A stretch of 36,735 nt of DNA from Candidatus Methylomirabilis tolerans. GTDB lineage: Bacteria > Methylomirabilota > Methylomirabilia > Methylomirabilales > Methylomirabilaceae. Shown piece by piece: positions 23,740 to 31,321 of this stretch. The stretch is taken from positions 1-36,735 of the forward strand of contig JAIOIU010000021.1 of the NCBI GenBank assembly GCA_019912425.1, read 5' to 3'. Position 1 is the stretch's first letter; each line of letters begins with the position of its first letter. A model generated the notes under the pieces. It had not been told where the DNA came from, made no database searches, and saw only the letters and a list, made by a program, of their open reading frames with translations. The position numbers and the translations under genes were made by a program.

Positions 23740-25569
23740 GTTGTACCCCTCCACGAAGGCATTCACCGAGGCAACGATAATGTCGGGGGAGGTCCCGCTG
23801 GCGACGATTCGATTGCCTTCGGCGTCCTTCATGACAATGGTGGTCTCAACTGAGGCATTAGTCCCTGGCGAGCTGATCTCCACATTGTAGTCGATCAGCT
23901 CAAAGAAAAGCTTCCCACGGGTCAAGGCGGCTTGTTTCAGGGCATTGATAACGGCATCCACCGGCCCGACACCCAGCGCGGTCGCCTCCACCTTTTCTCC
24001 CTCAAACAGCACCCACACGGCGGCCTCCGCCTGGCCATGGAGCGACGTCAAGACCTTAAAGTCCTTTACGGTAAGAATCGGTTCGTGAACCGATAGGCCC
24101 TTGAGGACATTCTCCACGATGTACTGAAGGTCGGCCTTCATGATCGGCTTCCCCTTCTTCACAAACTCCTCGATCAATAACCGTACTTTCCCGCCGTATT
24201 CGGCGGTCAGCTTGACGCCGAATTCCTGTCGTACCCGCGTTGTGACGTCGGCTACCGAGGGGACTGCCTCAAACAGGTTCTTATCGCCGTTTTTGGCGCC
24301 TGCGGCCCGGATCTCATACAGGCGCAGCTTCAGAAACTTCTCGACCTCCTGCATTGAGGGATCGATGGTAGCGGGCGACGGGAGGACCCGCAGTGCCGCC
24401 CTGGGATCCTTGAGTCCGTTCCCTGTGGCGAGGCACACCACCGTCTCATCCGCCCTCACACGCCCGCTGGTCAGCAGCAGCGCGAGCGCCCCGACGGGGA
24501 TCGCCCCGGACGGCTCCACGAAGATCGACTCCTGGCGCGCGATTCGCTGCTGCGCTTGCAAGATCTCGGTATCGTTGAGCGACAGAGCGCATCCGCCAGA
24601 TTCTCGCAGCGCCGCCAGTGCCTTCAGCCCATCCAACGGATCGCCTGCCATCAGTGCTGAGGCGACCGATTCCGGTTTCTTCACAGGAATAATATCGTCG
24701 CTACCCTGGTTAAACGCGGCCACGATCGGCGAACAACCGACCGGCTGGACACCGATCATCCGCGGCAGAGACGAGATCAACCCCAGCTCATGAAACTCTT
24801 TGAACCCCTTCCACAGAGCGGCAATATTGGTTCCGCACCCCATCGGGACGATGACAACAGATGGGGCCTGCCAGTCTAACTGCTCCACGATCTCGAACGC
24901 CTGTGACTTCTGGCCTTCAACACGAAAGGCGTAATCGCCGGCCAGATAATATCCGTAGCGCCGGCTCATCTGCTCGGCGATGGATGCCGCATCGTTATAC
25001 GTCCCTCGGATCTGCAGGACCCGGGCGCCATAGGAGAGGGACTGAGCCATCTTACCGATCGGGGTCCCCTCCGGCACCGCCACATAGCAGGGCAAATTCG
25101 CGATCGAGGCATAGGCGGCGACGGAGCCGGCCATATTGCCGGTAGAGGCAACGCAGATCGCCTTGGCGCCTTGCTCTTTGGCTTTCGTAATCTCCACCAG
25201 CGTTCCTCGATCCTTGAAGACGCCGGTCGGGTTCATCCCCTCGTTCTTGATGTACAGTTGTTTGATCCCCAACTCCTCCGCTAACCGATGGCACCGGTAC
25301 AGCGGCGTTCCGCCCTCATCAAGCGAGACCACCAGATCGAGGTTGAGGATGGGGTAGAAATCGAGGTATTTGAGCGCCTTGATCGGAGAGGTCTTGAGCG
25401 AGTATCGATTCAAGCGAGCCCTAATGTAGGCATAGTCATAGCGCACGCCGAGCGGCTTGCCGCAACTGACGCAACGCGAACTGCTCTCCTGCTCGGTGCA
25501 GGTTGCGCCGCACACAATACAGTAGAGCTCGTAAAACCTGGCTTCCCTACGCCGTCCCCTTGCGGCCAT
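23713..25569 (-). CDS. thrC: Threonine synthase with zinc ribbon and C-terminal LeuA-type allosteric domain
   Basis: Threonine synthase makes threonine from O-phosphohomoserine with PLP. Residues ~13-40 form a zinc ribbon (Cys17, 20, 33, 36). The PLP fold follows, with GGTPLYRC, Lys119 in NPTGVFKDRG as the Schiff-base lysine, and STGNMAGSVAAYAS. The enzyme ends near residue 400. Residues ~405-490 match the LeuA accessory helical region, and ~495-615 the LeuA dimerization/regulatory domain (GHGPVDA-like LGVGPVDAVINAL, SGTSPDIIVASVNAF). At 618 residues it is longer than ordinary ThrC. Isoleucine or a related product may inhibit it, which is inference. Confidence 0.94.
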   Translation of the reverse strand: MAARGRRREARFYELYCIVCGATCTEQESSSRCVSCGKPLGVRYDYAYIRARLNRYSLKTSPIKALKYLDFYPILNLDLVVSLDEGGTPLYRCHRLAEELGIKQLYIKNEGMNPTGVFKDRGTLVEITKAKEQGAKAICVASTGNMAGSVAAYASIANLPCYVAVPEGTPIGKMAQSLSYGARVLQIRGTYNDAASIAEQMSRRYGYYLAGDYAFRVEGQKSQAFEIVEQLDWQAPSVVIVPMGCGTNIAALWKGFKEFHELGLISSLPRMIGVQPVGCSPIVAAFNQGSDDIIPVKKPESVASALMAGDPLDGLKALAALRESGGCALSLNDTEILQAQQRIARQESIFVEPSGAIPVGALALLLTSGRVRADETVVCLATGNGLKDPRAALRVLPSPATIDPSMQEVEKFLKLRLYEIRAAGAKNGDKNLFEAVPSVADVTTRVRQEFGVKLTAEYGGKVRLLIEEFVKKGKPIMKADLQYIVENVLKGLSVHEPILTVKDFKVLTSLHGQAEAAVWVLFEGEKVEATALGVGPVDAVINALKQAALTRGKLFFELIDYNVEISSPGTNASVETTIVMKDAEGNRIVASGTSPDIIVASVNAFVEGYNLLWARQKG

Positions 25570-25609
25570 TGATCCTCCTCACGTATTGACTCTATGGAAA
25601 ACCCGCTCA

Positions 25610-25638
25610 ATCTAGCGGGGTTCACGGCAAGGTGTCAA
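25610..25638 (-). promoter_or_regulatory. Promoter of thrC
   Basis: TTGACA (25633-25638) and CTAGAT (25610-25615) on the minus strand are spaced by 17 bases, giving a leader of about 35-40 bases. The ATG at 25569 has GAGGAGGAT just upstream. No leader peptide or attenuator fits in so short a leader. Confidence 0.5.
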
Positions 25639-25667
25639 GAATTTTTCCAGGAACCGACACAGCGGCA

Positions 25668-26042
25668 TTACTCATATCCAACCTGCTCCAGCTCATCTTC
25701 AGAGAGGCCGAAATGATGACCGATCTCGTGCAGTAGGGTCGTACGGATCTGCATCTGGATCTCTTCCTTGGTCCGGCAGCCCTCTTCAATCGATCGCTGG
25801 TACAGTGTAATCTTATCGGGGAGAACCATCCCGTACGAGCTGCTCCGTTTTGTAAGCGGGATACCAGTGTACAGGCCGAAAAGGGTTTCCGCCCGATTGG
25901 TCCCAGTCATCGCTAACTCTTCAGACGTAGGACGAACCTTGACCACAATCTCAACATTCGCGAGCCGTTTCACCACTTGCGGCGGGAGGGACGCGATCGC
26001 CAGAGCAACCAGTTGACGGAACTCCTCGTGACTTAGAGCCAT
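25668..26042 (-). CDS. Minimal zincin metallopeptidase-like protein
   Basis: The 124-residue protein resembles the small Zincin_1 family. It carries LLHEIGHHFGLSEDELEQ, where His105, Glu106, His109 and the C-terminal Glu context form the metal-binding set (HEIGH). It also has LPDKITLYQRSI, typical of these proteins. The family's substrates are unknown. It lies between the rhomboid protease gene and thrC in the same direction, so two proteases are neighbours. Confidence 0.88.
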   Translation of the reverse strand: MALSHEEFRQLVALAIASLPPQVVKRLANVEIVVKVRPTSEELAMTGTNRAETLFGLYTGIPLTKRSSSYGMVLPDKITLYQRSIEEGCRTKEEIQMQIRTTLLHEIGHHFGLSEDELEQVGYE

Positions 26043-26062
26043 CCCCTATTTCGCCGTTCCCA

Positions 26063-26755
26063 TCACAGACGATCCTCCCAGCGAGGCCGTCTGCGACCAC
26101 CGGTTAACAGCACCACCATCACGAGGCCCGCCACGAACCCGCCGACATGAGCGAGCCACGCAACGCCCCCTACCTGTACGCCAAGCGTCATGACACCGTT
26201 CAGAATCTGGACGATGATCCAGAATCCTAAGACGATCAACGCCGGGATCTCCGTAACCCGAGAGAAAAAGCCGAGCGGGATAAGGGTCAGGACGCGGGCA
26301 TGAGGAAAAAGGAACAGATAGGCTCCCAGTACGCCGGAGATCGCCCCGCTGGCCCCCACCATTGGGATCTTTGAAGCGGGATCAGCCCAGATCTGGGCGG
26401 AGGCAGCGCCCAGCCCGGAGAGCAGATAAAAGGCCAGGAATTTAAGCCGTCCAATCCTGTCTTCCACATTATCACCGAAGATCCAGAGATAGAGCATGTT
26501 CCCGCCAAGATGGAACAGGCCGCCGTGTACGAACATCGAGGTCAAGAGAGTAGCATGGAGCGGAACTGGATGCGGAATCAACAGATCACCACTGCTGATC
26601 TCCAGTGGGATGAGACCATACAGGTGGATAAACTGTACCGCAGCCTGTGGTGAGAGCATTATCTGGTTTAAGTAGACAAGGACGTTGGCGGCGATGAGTC
26701 CAATTGTGACGATCGGGGTGCGAGATGACGGAATGTTGTCCCTAAGTGGGATCAT
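26063..26755 (-). CDS. Rhomboid family intramembrane serine protease
   Basis: Rhomboids cleave membrane-anchored substrates within the bilayer. The 230-residue protein has six or so helices, with the oxyanion-type loop HGGLFHLGGNMLYLW, catalytic Ser136 in GASGAISGVLGAY and His203 in WLAHVGGFVAG. The N-terminus MIPLRDNIPSSRTPIVT is typical of this subfamily. It follows a heptamer-repeat region upstream and is co-directional with the zincin gene 20 bases downstream. Confidence 0.93.
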   Translation of the reverse strand: MIPLRDNIPSSRTPIVTIGLIAANVLVYLNQIMLSPQAAVQFIHLYGLIPLEISSGDLLIPHPVPLHATLLTSMFVHGGLFHLGGNMLYLWIFGDNVEDRIGRLKFLAFYLLSGLGAASAQIWADPASKIPMVGASGAISGVLGAYLFLFPHARVLTLIPLGFFSRVTEIPALIVLGFWIIVQILNGVMTLGVQVGGVAWLAHVGGFVAGLVMVVLLTGGRRRPRWEDRL

Positions 26756-26758
26756 GGG

Positions 26759-26897
26759 AGTTCACGGTTCAAGGTTCACGGTTCAAGGTTCAAGCTTCAC
26801 GGAGAAAGCGAGATTGGTGTTCTGGGTACTATGTCCGGCGTTTGGGGAGAGCTGAGGCTGCAGATACGATGAACTCTGATCCCCGAACTATGAACTA
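26759..26897. repeat. Heptamer repeat array with inverted partner
   Basis: Six contiguous 7-mers at 26759-26800 read AGTTCAC, GGTTCAA, GGTTCAC, GGTTCAA, GGTTCAA, GCTTCAC. After a 69-base spacer, 26870-26897 holds inverted-orientation 7-mers (TGAACTC, TGATCCC, CGAACTA, TGAACTA). The last two bases of this overlap the pcm stop codon. The motif AGATACG appears next to both this array and the one at 14007-14080. Confidence 0.65.
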
Positions 26898-27554
26898 GTC
26901 CTGGGCGCCTCCCTTTCCCGTCAACGGTACGAAGACCACAGGCGCAACCGAGCGCACCAGAAATTTTCCCTCACGTTTCTCCCCGAGGATCAGGTCCTGC
27001 GTTCCCCTCGCAATCCCGACCGGGATCGCCATTCTCCCCCCCTCGTGTAGCTGTTCGATCAGCGGGAGCGGGATCTGCGGGGCGCCGGCAGCAACCACGA
27101 TTCCGTCAAAGGGAGCAGCCTCCGGCCACCCCTCATATCCATCCCCGTATTGAACGTGTACATTCCGGTATCCGAGAGCCTTAAGGCGGGTATAGGCTTC
27201 TTCTGCAAGCGATGGGATGATCTCGACGGTATAGACCTCGGTCGCCAACTCGGCCAGGATAGCAGCCTGATAGCCTGAACCGGTCCCGATCTCAAGGACC
27301 CGATGCGACGGTTGCACCCGGAGGAGTTGAATCATGAGCGCCACAATATACGGCTGAGAAATAGTCTGTCCCATCCCGATAGAGAGCGGACGGTCTTCGT
27401 AGGCATAATATTCCAGGGCCGACTCGACAAACAGGTGACGGGGAACTCTTTCCATCGCCGCAAGAACCCGCTCATCGACGATATCCCGGGCTCTGAGCTG
27501 CTCCTCCACCATCCGCCATCGCGCCGCCTTCGCACTTTCATCTCGGTCGGCCAT
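26895..27554 (-). CDS. pcm: Protein-L-isoaspartate O-methyltransferase
   Basis: Pcm repairs isoaspartyl residues in aged proteins by SAM-dependent methylation. The 219 residues include the family start AARWRMVEEQLRARDI, the conserved IGMGQTISQPYIVALM, and SAM motif I VLEIGTGSGYQAAIL (86-100). The C-terminal segment VRSVAPVVFVPLTG is the family's typical end. GGAGGA precedes the ATG. It lies just downstream of a sigma factor gene but is separated by a good terminator. Confidence 0.95.
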   Translation of the reverse strand: MADRDESAKAARWRMVEEQLRARDIVDERVLAAMERVPRHLFVESALEYYAYEDRPLSIGMGQTISQPYIVALMIQLLRVQPSHRVLEIGTGSGYQAAILAELATEVYTVEIIPSLAEEAYTRLKALGYRNVHVQYGDGYEGWPEAAPFDGIVVAAGAPQIPLPLIEQLHEGGRMAIPVGIARGTQDLILGEKREGKFLVRSVAPVVFVPLTGKGGAQD

Positions 27555-27575
27555 GCATCCTCCGAAAATAATCAG

Positions 27576-27603
27576 ACTGTAGAGCTACGCGAGATCAACG
27601 CAA
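27576..27603 (-). promoter_or_regulatory. Possible pcm promoter
   Basis: TTGCGT (27598-27603) and TACAGT (27576-27581) on the minus strand are spaced by 16 bases, leaving a ~15-base leader with the GGAGGA site. Support is moderate to weak. Confidence 0.3.
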
Positions 27604-27645
27604 CGCGAGAGTGAGGCAATCATAACGGAATACGAAAATAGCGTT

Positions 27646-27668
27646 CTGACTCAGCAATCAGCTCTCAG
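27646..27668. repeat. Short heptamer repeat, CTGANNG family
   Basis: On the minus strand CTGAGAG, CTGATTG, CTGAGTC and AG run in tandem, a period-7 pattern different in sequence from the GTTCA family. A related piece (GCTGACGGCTAAG) lies at 27700-27712. The overlapping TCTCAG-T5-CTGAGA (27663-27679) can form a small hairpin. Confidence 0.35.
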
Positions 27669-27737
27669 TTTTTCTGAGATATCCCCTGTTTTGTCCGAAG
27701 CTGACGGCTAAGCGTCGATTGCGGATCGCTATGCTAA

Positions 27738-27778
27738 GGAAAAACAAAAGCCCTGATCTCCGCAAAAGGTCAGGGCTT
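27738..27778 (-). terminator. Rho-independent terminator after the sigma factor gene
   Basis: On the minus strand AAGCCCTGA and TCAGGGCTT form a 9-bp stem. A T-rich run (TTTTGTTTTT) follows. It ends the sigma factor transcript before pcm. A second, weaker GC hairpin (CCCGCC/GGCGGG, 27814-27840) precedes it. Confidence 0.7.
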
Positions 27779-27849
27779 ATCAATCCGATCGCAATTCATT
27801 TGAACTGGATTGTCCCGCCCTTCTCGTGATACTCGGCGGGCCAATAGAC

Positions 27850-28710
27850 TTAATTTAAGTAATCCTTCAGATGCCGGGATTTGGCCATAACACGCAATTT
27901 CTGCTTAGCGCGCTCCTCGATCTGTCGGACTCGCTCCCGCGAGAGCTTGAGCCGCTCACCAACCTCTTTGAGAGTCATCGCATCTTCTTCCCCCAATCCG
28001 AAGCGCAACTCCACAATGAGCCGCTCTCTGGAGGCAAGACCGCCAAGCATCCGCTCCACCTCCTCACGGAACGACCTCCGAATCAGTTCGTGGTCGGCAG
28101 CAGGGAGTTGCTTCGAATCGTATAACTCCATCCCAATCCGTTGTTCAAGGCCGATCTCATCGCTGAGAAACGCCAACTGACCTGCCCGGTGTAATGCCCC
28201 CTCCAGGTCGCTTGCGCTAAGGTCCAATTCTTCTGCTACCTCCGAGTCGGTCGGCGCTGCTTGTAACTGCTGCGAAAGGTCGGCGCGGACCTCGTCAAGT
28301 CGCGATGCGAGGCGAGCCTTGCGGAGCGGAAGCCTCACCGCTCCTCCACCGGCGGCCAAGGCCTGCATGATCGCTTGCCGGATCCACCAGACTGCATAGG
28401 TGATAAACTTAACGTTGTAGTCCGGGGAGTAGCGGCGCGCGGCTTCGAGCAGACCGATGTTGCCTTCGTTGATCAGGTCCGGCAGCGACAGACCGCACCC
28501 TCGATAGCGGAGGGCCACCTTGACCACGAAACGAAGGTTGGCCTCCACCAGTTTTTTCAGAGCCTTCTCATCCCCCCGTTGACTCGCCTTTCCCAGGACA
28601 AGCTCCTCCTCTTTCTTCAGGAGGGGAACCTGAGCGATGCGCTTCAGATAGGCGCCAAGAGCGTCGTTGGAGACCCCTTTGTAAAAATCTGCAAATGATG
28701 CTCTCGCCAC
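27850..28710 (-). CDS. Sigma-70 family RNA polymerase sigma factor (group 2-like)
   Basis: The 286-residue protein lacks region 1.1, so it is not the main housekeeping factor. It has region 1.2 (DALGAYLKRIAQVPLL), the region 2 core LVEANLRFVVKVALRYRG, and the -10-binding helix LINEGNIGLLEAARRY. The melting segment is FITYAVWWIRQAIMQAL. Region 4 has the helix-turn-helix TLKEVGERLKLSRERVRQIEERA. The size and domains fit an RpoS-like or general stationary/stress factor, but its role here is inference. It has its own terminator downstream. Next on the same strand is pcm, a stationary-phase repair gene that also neighbours rpoS in gammaproteobacteria (there with the order reversed). Confidence 0.93.
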   Translation of the reverse strand: MARASFADFYKGVSNDALGAYLKRIAQVPLLKKEEELVLGKASQRGDEKALKKLVEANLRFVVKVALRYRGCGLSLPDLINEGNIGLLEAARRYSPDYNVKFITYAVWWIRQAIMQALAAGGGAVRLPLRKARLASRLDEVRADLSQQLQAAPTDSEVAEELDLSASDLEGALHRAGQLAFLSDEIGLEQRIGMELYDSKQLPAADHELIRRSFREEVERMLGGLASRERLIVELRFGLGEEDAMTLKEVGERLKLSRERVRQIEERAKQKLRVMAKSRHLKDYLN

Positions 28711-28776
28711 TCTGTTTTACCTGCGCAGGAATTCAGGATCCATTTATACTATGAAAAAGCCATACTGCAGTAATAG

Positions 28777-28806
28777 AGCCTAACACAGTGCTTCACGCAT
28801 TGTCAA
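28777..28806 (-). promoter_or_regulatory. Possible sigma factor gene promoter
   Basis: TTGACA (28801-28806) and TAGGCT (28777-28782) on the minus strand are spaced by 18 bases. The -35 overlaps the stop of the preceding SAM hydrolase gene. The leader would be about 60 bases. Confidence 0.3.
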
Positions 28807-29633
28807 AGATGCGACGTTACGACGTCTCTCCTGCCGACCACAACCTCGGTTCCTCGTCCTACGTCGAGGAACCGGGACGCATCCCCCTGATTCACGAAGA
28901 TCTCCAAATAGTCCGCACTTCCAATGACGGCACCAGGGGCGGAAGGGGCAACCTGGCCGTAGTAGGCAACAATCGGAATCTCCCGGCCGGCGGCATGCAC
29001 CAAGAGCCCCATAAGCAGCCCTCCGGCCGCCAGGAGTTCTAAATCAGCCCTCGCAATGTTTGTCACCAGATTACCGAACCGATCGACATGGAGAACCTCC
29101 CCCCTGATTAATGAGGTCCCGGACGGCGTAGCACGTGGGAGTGCCAGTCGGACATAGTCATCAATCGGCTCTCCAAGCTCAGCGGGTTCGGTCCCAAGTG
29201 ACAGGTGACCTGCCACAGGTGCGAAGATGTCGCGTCCGTGAAAGGTGGCGCTGACCGGCTGGAGAAAATACCTGGCTGCGGTAATGGCCCTGACTCCTGA
29301 CGACCCGGCCTGCTCTGCGAGCGAGGAAAGGAGTCCGTTGTCTGGACCGATGAACAGATGACCGTCGCAGGTAACCAGGATCGGCCGACGAGGCCCGCCT
29401 ACCCCCGGATCAACCACCGCAACATGGATCGTGCCTTGAGGAAAGTAGCGGTACGCAGTAGTAAGAAGAAACGTCCCCTCGGAAGGATCGTACGCCTTGC
29501 TGGTATGGCACAGATCGACGAGCGCCACATAGGGGTTGATCCCGAAGATGACCCCTTTCATCATGCCAACAAACGGGTCGTTCAACCCGAAGTCCGTCAG
29601 CAGCGTGATAATCCGGCGTGCCTCCCATCCCAT
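28803..29633 (-). CDS. S-adenosyl-L-methionine hydrolase (hydroxide adenosyltransferase, DUF62 type)
   Basis: These proteins cleave SAM to adenosine and methionine using water and are related to fluorinase/chlorinase. The 276 residues have the N-terminal ITLLTDFGLNDPFVGMMKG and AVVDPGVGGPRRP with Asp75 and Arg82. His132 in TFHGRDIFAPVAGHL completes the triad usual for the hydrolase subgroup. The C-terminal domain has LRV-like HVDRFGNLVTNI. There is a 1-base gap to the thioesterase gene upstream. Physiological role in bacteria is unclear; SAM level control is suggested by family work. Confidence 0.92.
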   Translation of the reverse strand: MGWEARRIITLLTDFGLNDPFVGMMKGVIFGINPYVALVDLCHTSKAYDPSEGTFLLTTAYRYFPQGTIHVAVVDPGVGGPRRPILVTCDGHLFIGPDNGLLSSLAEQAGSSGVRAITAARYFLQPVSATFHGRDIFAPVAGHLSLGTEPAELGEPIDDYVRLALPRATPSGTSLIRGEVLHVDRFGNLVTNIARADLELLAAGGLLMGLLVHAAGREIPIVAYYGQVAPSAPGAVIGSADYLEIFVNQGDASRFLDVGRGTEVVVGRRDVVTSHL

Positions 29634-29634
29634 T

Positions 29635-30039
29635 TCACCCTCGGACTTTCATCATCATCAGGAGACCAGTGGCCTCGGCAACGATCGTTCCGTCCTCTCG
29701 CTCAGCCCACGCCTTCATGTTGACGGTTCTCGTATTCTTCTTCAGAATCTGGCCGTAAAAGATCAATCGTTCTCCGATAGCGGCCGGACGCCTGAGCCTG
29801 ATCTCGAGCTTGGTGGTTACGGCCATGATCTGCCGCAAGTAGGCGCCGTTGACCATCACCTCATCGAGTATAGTCGCGATAAGCCCACCATGCAGGACGT
29901 CCTTCCAGCCTTGAAACCTCTTCGATGGGGTAAACTCAGTCCGGATACGATCAACGCCGATCAGCTCGAAATCGAGGTGCAGACCGTCTCCGTTTTGTGT
30001 GCCGCAGACAAAACACATCTGATCGTCTTCGTAATCCAT
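29635..30039 (-). CDS. Hotdog-fold thioesterase (PaaI/4HBT type)
   Basis: The 134-residue protein has the hotdog core QGWKDVLHGGLIATILDEVM, where the Gly-rich turn and the Asp/Glu of TILDE are typical of acyl-CoA thioesterases, and a final strand VAEATGLLMMM. An N-terminal MCFVCGTQNGDGLHL adds two Cys in a CxxCG pattern, often seen in this group. Substrate acyl-CoA unknown. It is the first gene before the SAM hydrolase, with stop and start one base apart (TGAAATG). Confidence 0.9.
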   Translation of the reverse strand: MDYEDDQMCFVCGTQNGDGLHLDFELIGVDRIRTEFTPSKRFQGWKDVLHGGLIATILDEVMVNGAYLRQIMAVTTKLEIRLRRPAAIGERLIFYGQILKKNTRTVNMKAWAEREDGTIVAEATGLLMMMKVRG

Positions 30040-30061
30040 GGATTCTTCCTGCGCTTTTCCG

Positions 30062-30103
30062 TTGACTTTTTAGCGTTGACCCTTTACAAGTGTAAGGTAC
30101 AAG
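30062..30103 (+). promoter_or_regulatory. Two nested promoters for tRNA-Leu(CAG)
   Basis: TTGACT (30062-30067) with TACAAG (30085-30090, 17-base spacer) and TTGACC (30076-30081) with TACAAG (30098-30103, 16-base spacer) overlap. The second places initiation about 9 bases before the tRNA. Near-palindromic CCTTTACAAGTGTAAGG lies between them. Confidence 0.45.
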
Positions 30104-30119
30104 GCTTGCTGCCAGTCAT

Positions 30120-30206
30120 GCCGAAGTGGCGGAATTGGTAGACGCGCTGCGTTCAGGGCGCAGTGGGCGTACGCCCATCGGGGTTCGAGTCCCCGCTTCG
30201 GCACCA
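30120..30206 (+). tRNA. tRNA-Leu (anticodon CAG)
   Basis: Class II cloverleaf: acceptor GCCGAAG pairs with CTTCGGC, anticodon stem CTGCG/CGCAG encloses TTCAGGG giving CAG, the long variable arm is present (TGGGCGTACGCCCA), and CCA is encoded. Confidence 0.97.
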
Positions 30207-30379
30207 TACAGATTCATCGAGTCACAGACCTCAGATTGGTTAGGTTCTTCATCTGTTGCTTTTGAACTCCGCAACATGTCGTTCTCTCGCGATTGGTCGC
30301 CACATTCTCCTTAACGTAGCCTTCCTGTGCGGCCTTCCGCAAGAAGATTCTTAAAAGACTGAACGAGCGAGAATCTGCC

Positions 30380-30784
30380 ATGACTGATAAGCTGATCAGG
30401 TCCAATGAGGAATGGAAGCAGCGACTCACGCCGGAGCAGTTTTACGTCTGTCGGCAGAGGGGGACCGAAAAACCGTTTTCCGGTGAATACCACGACTGCA
30501 AAGAAGATGGAATCTACCAGTGCGTCTGCTGCGGCAATGAGCTGTTCGGCTCCGAGACGAAGTTCGACTCGGGGACCGGGTGGCCCAGCTATTGGGCTCC
30601 TCTGACTCCCGAGCGGGTTAAGACCGTGGAGGATACCGATCTGGCGATGTGTCGCACCGAGGTGCGGTGCGGTCGGTGCGACGCGCACCTAGGCCACGTC
30701 TTTGCTGACGGGCCACCGCCGACACGCCTCCGCTACTGCATCAATTCAGCCGCGCTCACACTGGCAAAGCGTGCAGGTCAGTGA
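30380..30784 (+). CDS. msrB: Peptide-methionine (R)-S-oxide reductase
   Basis: MsrB repairs the R-epimer of methionine sulfoxide using thioredoxin. The 134 residues have Zn ligands Cys48, Cys51, Cys97 and Cys100 (two CxxC pairs), the motif FDSGTGWPSYW, and HLGHVFADGPPP. The catalytic Cys120 is in RYCINSAAL. The protein starts at MTDKLIRSNEEWKQRL as in the family. It lies 173 bases after tRNA-Leu; the gap between holds no recognised gene. No msrA is in the window. Confidence 0.95.
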   Translation: MTDKLIRSNEEWKQRLTPEQFYVCRQRGTEKPFSGEYHDCKEDGIYQCVCCGNELFGSETKFDSGTGWPSYWAPLTPERVKTVEDTDLAMCRTEVRCGRCDAHLGHVFADGPPPTRLRYCINSAALTLAKRAGQ

Positions 30785-30818
30785 ACGACACTCAGCGGGG
30801 CACTCGACGATATCTTGA

Positions 30819-31217
30819 TTAGGGCCTCTCGCCTTCTTGTGGGCGTGCGATAAGGGCGGGCGACACCACCGTCCGTCCCGGTTCAAAGGGATAGCGTGGA
30901 CTCAAGATTGGCCTGTAATCATCCGGAATCGGGATCGGGAAGGTGACAAGTTCGTACGCTCCGACGCCCATCCGCATCAATCCGAGACCGAAGCCAGCAA
31001 GAAATCCTGCTGGAATTCCTACAAGCGGCCCCTGCTCTCGCGCCTCATAACAGATCATTTTCGGCCATTCGATGAACAACCCAAGGGTCAGATTGGCGAC
31101 ACCTCTCAGCGCCTTCTGGCCCCGCGTCGAATGGGTTAGCTCCCCGGCAATAGCCTGGGCGGTGAGGATCATCGATATCATAAGCGCAAGCAAAACGACC
31201 CGCACGGTCATCTTCAT
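30819..31217 (-). CDS. Exported small protein resembling the exosortase-associated TIGR04073 family
   Basis: The 132-residue protein has a signal peptide ending near AIAGE. The pattern KALRGVANLTLGLFIEWPKMICY, PLVGIPAGFLAGFGLGLMRMGVGAYELVTFPIP and RPILSPRYPFEP is, from memory, that of a small family often found in organisms with exosortase/PEP-CTERM systems. The ATG at 31217 is chosen because TTGGAGG supplies the ribosome site; a TTG reading at 31229 would use it as coding. No exosortase or PEP-CTERM protein is nearby, so the link is inference. Confidence 0.75.
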   Translation of the reverse strand: MKMTVRVVLLALMISMILTAQAIAGELTHSTRGQKALRGVANLTLGLFIEWPKMICYEAREQGPLVGIPAGFLAGFGLGLMRMGVGAYELVTFPIPIPDDYRPILSPRYPFEPGRTVVSPALIARPQEGERP

Positions 31218-31321
31218 TGGTGCCTCCAATAGGTTTGAGGAGCCGCCATGCCGCCTCCGAAACTCATTGCGCGGCTACCCCATGGATTGATGACGATGAG
31301 GGAAGGTAGACAAGCTGCCGC

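Noticed and set aside
26759-26897. CRISPR array
   Set aside because: The repeats are contiguous 7-mers without unique spacers of regular length, and no cas gene is present.
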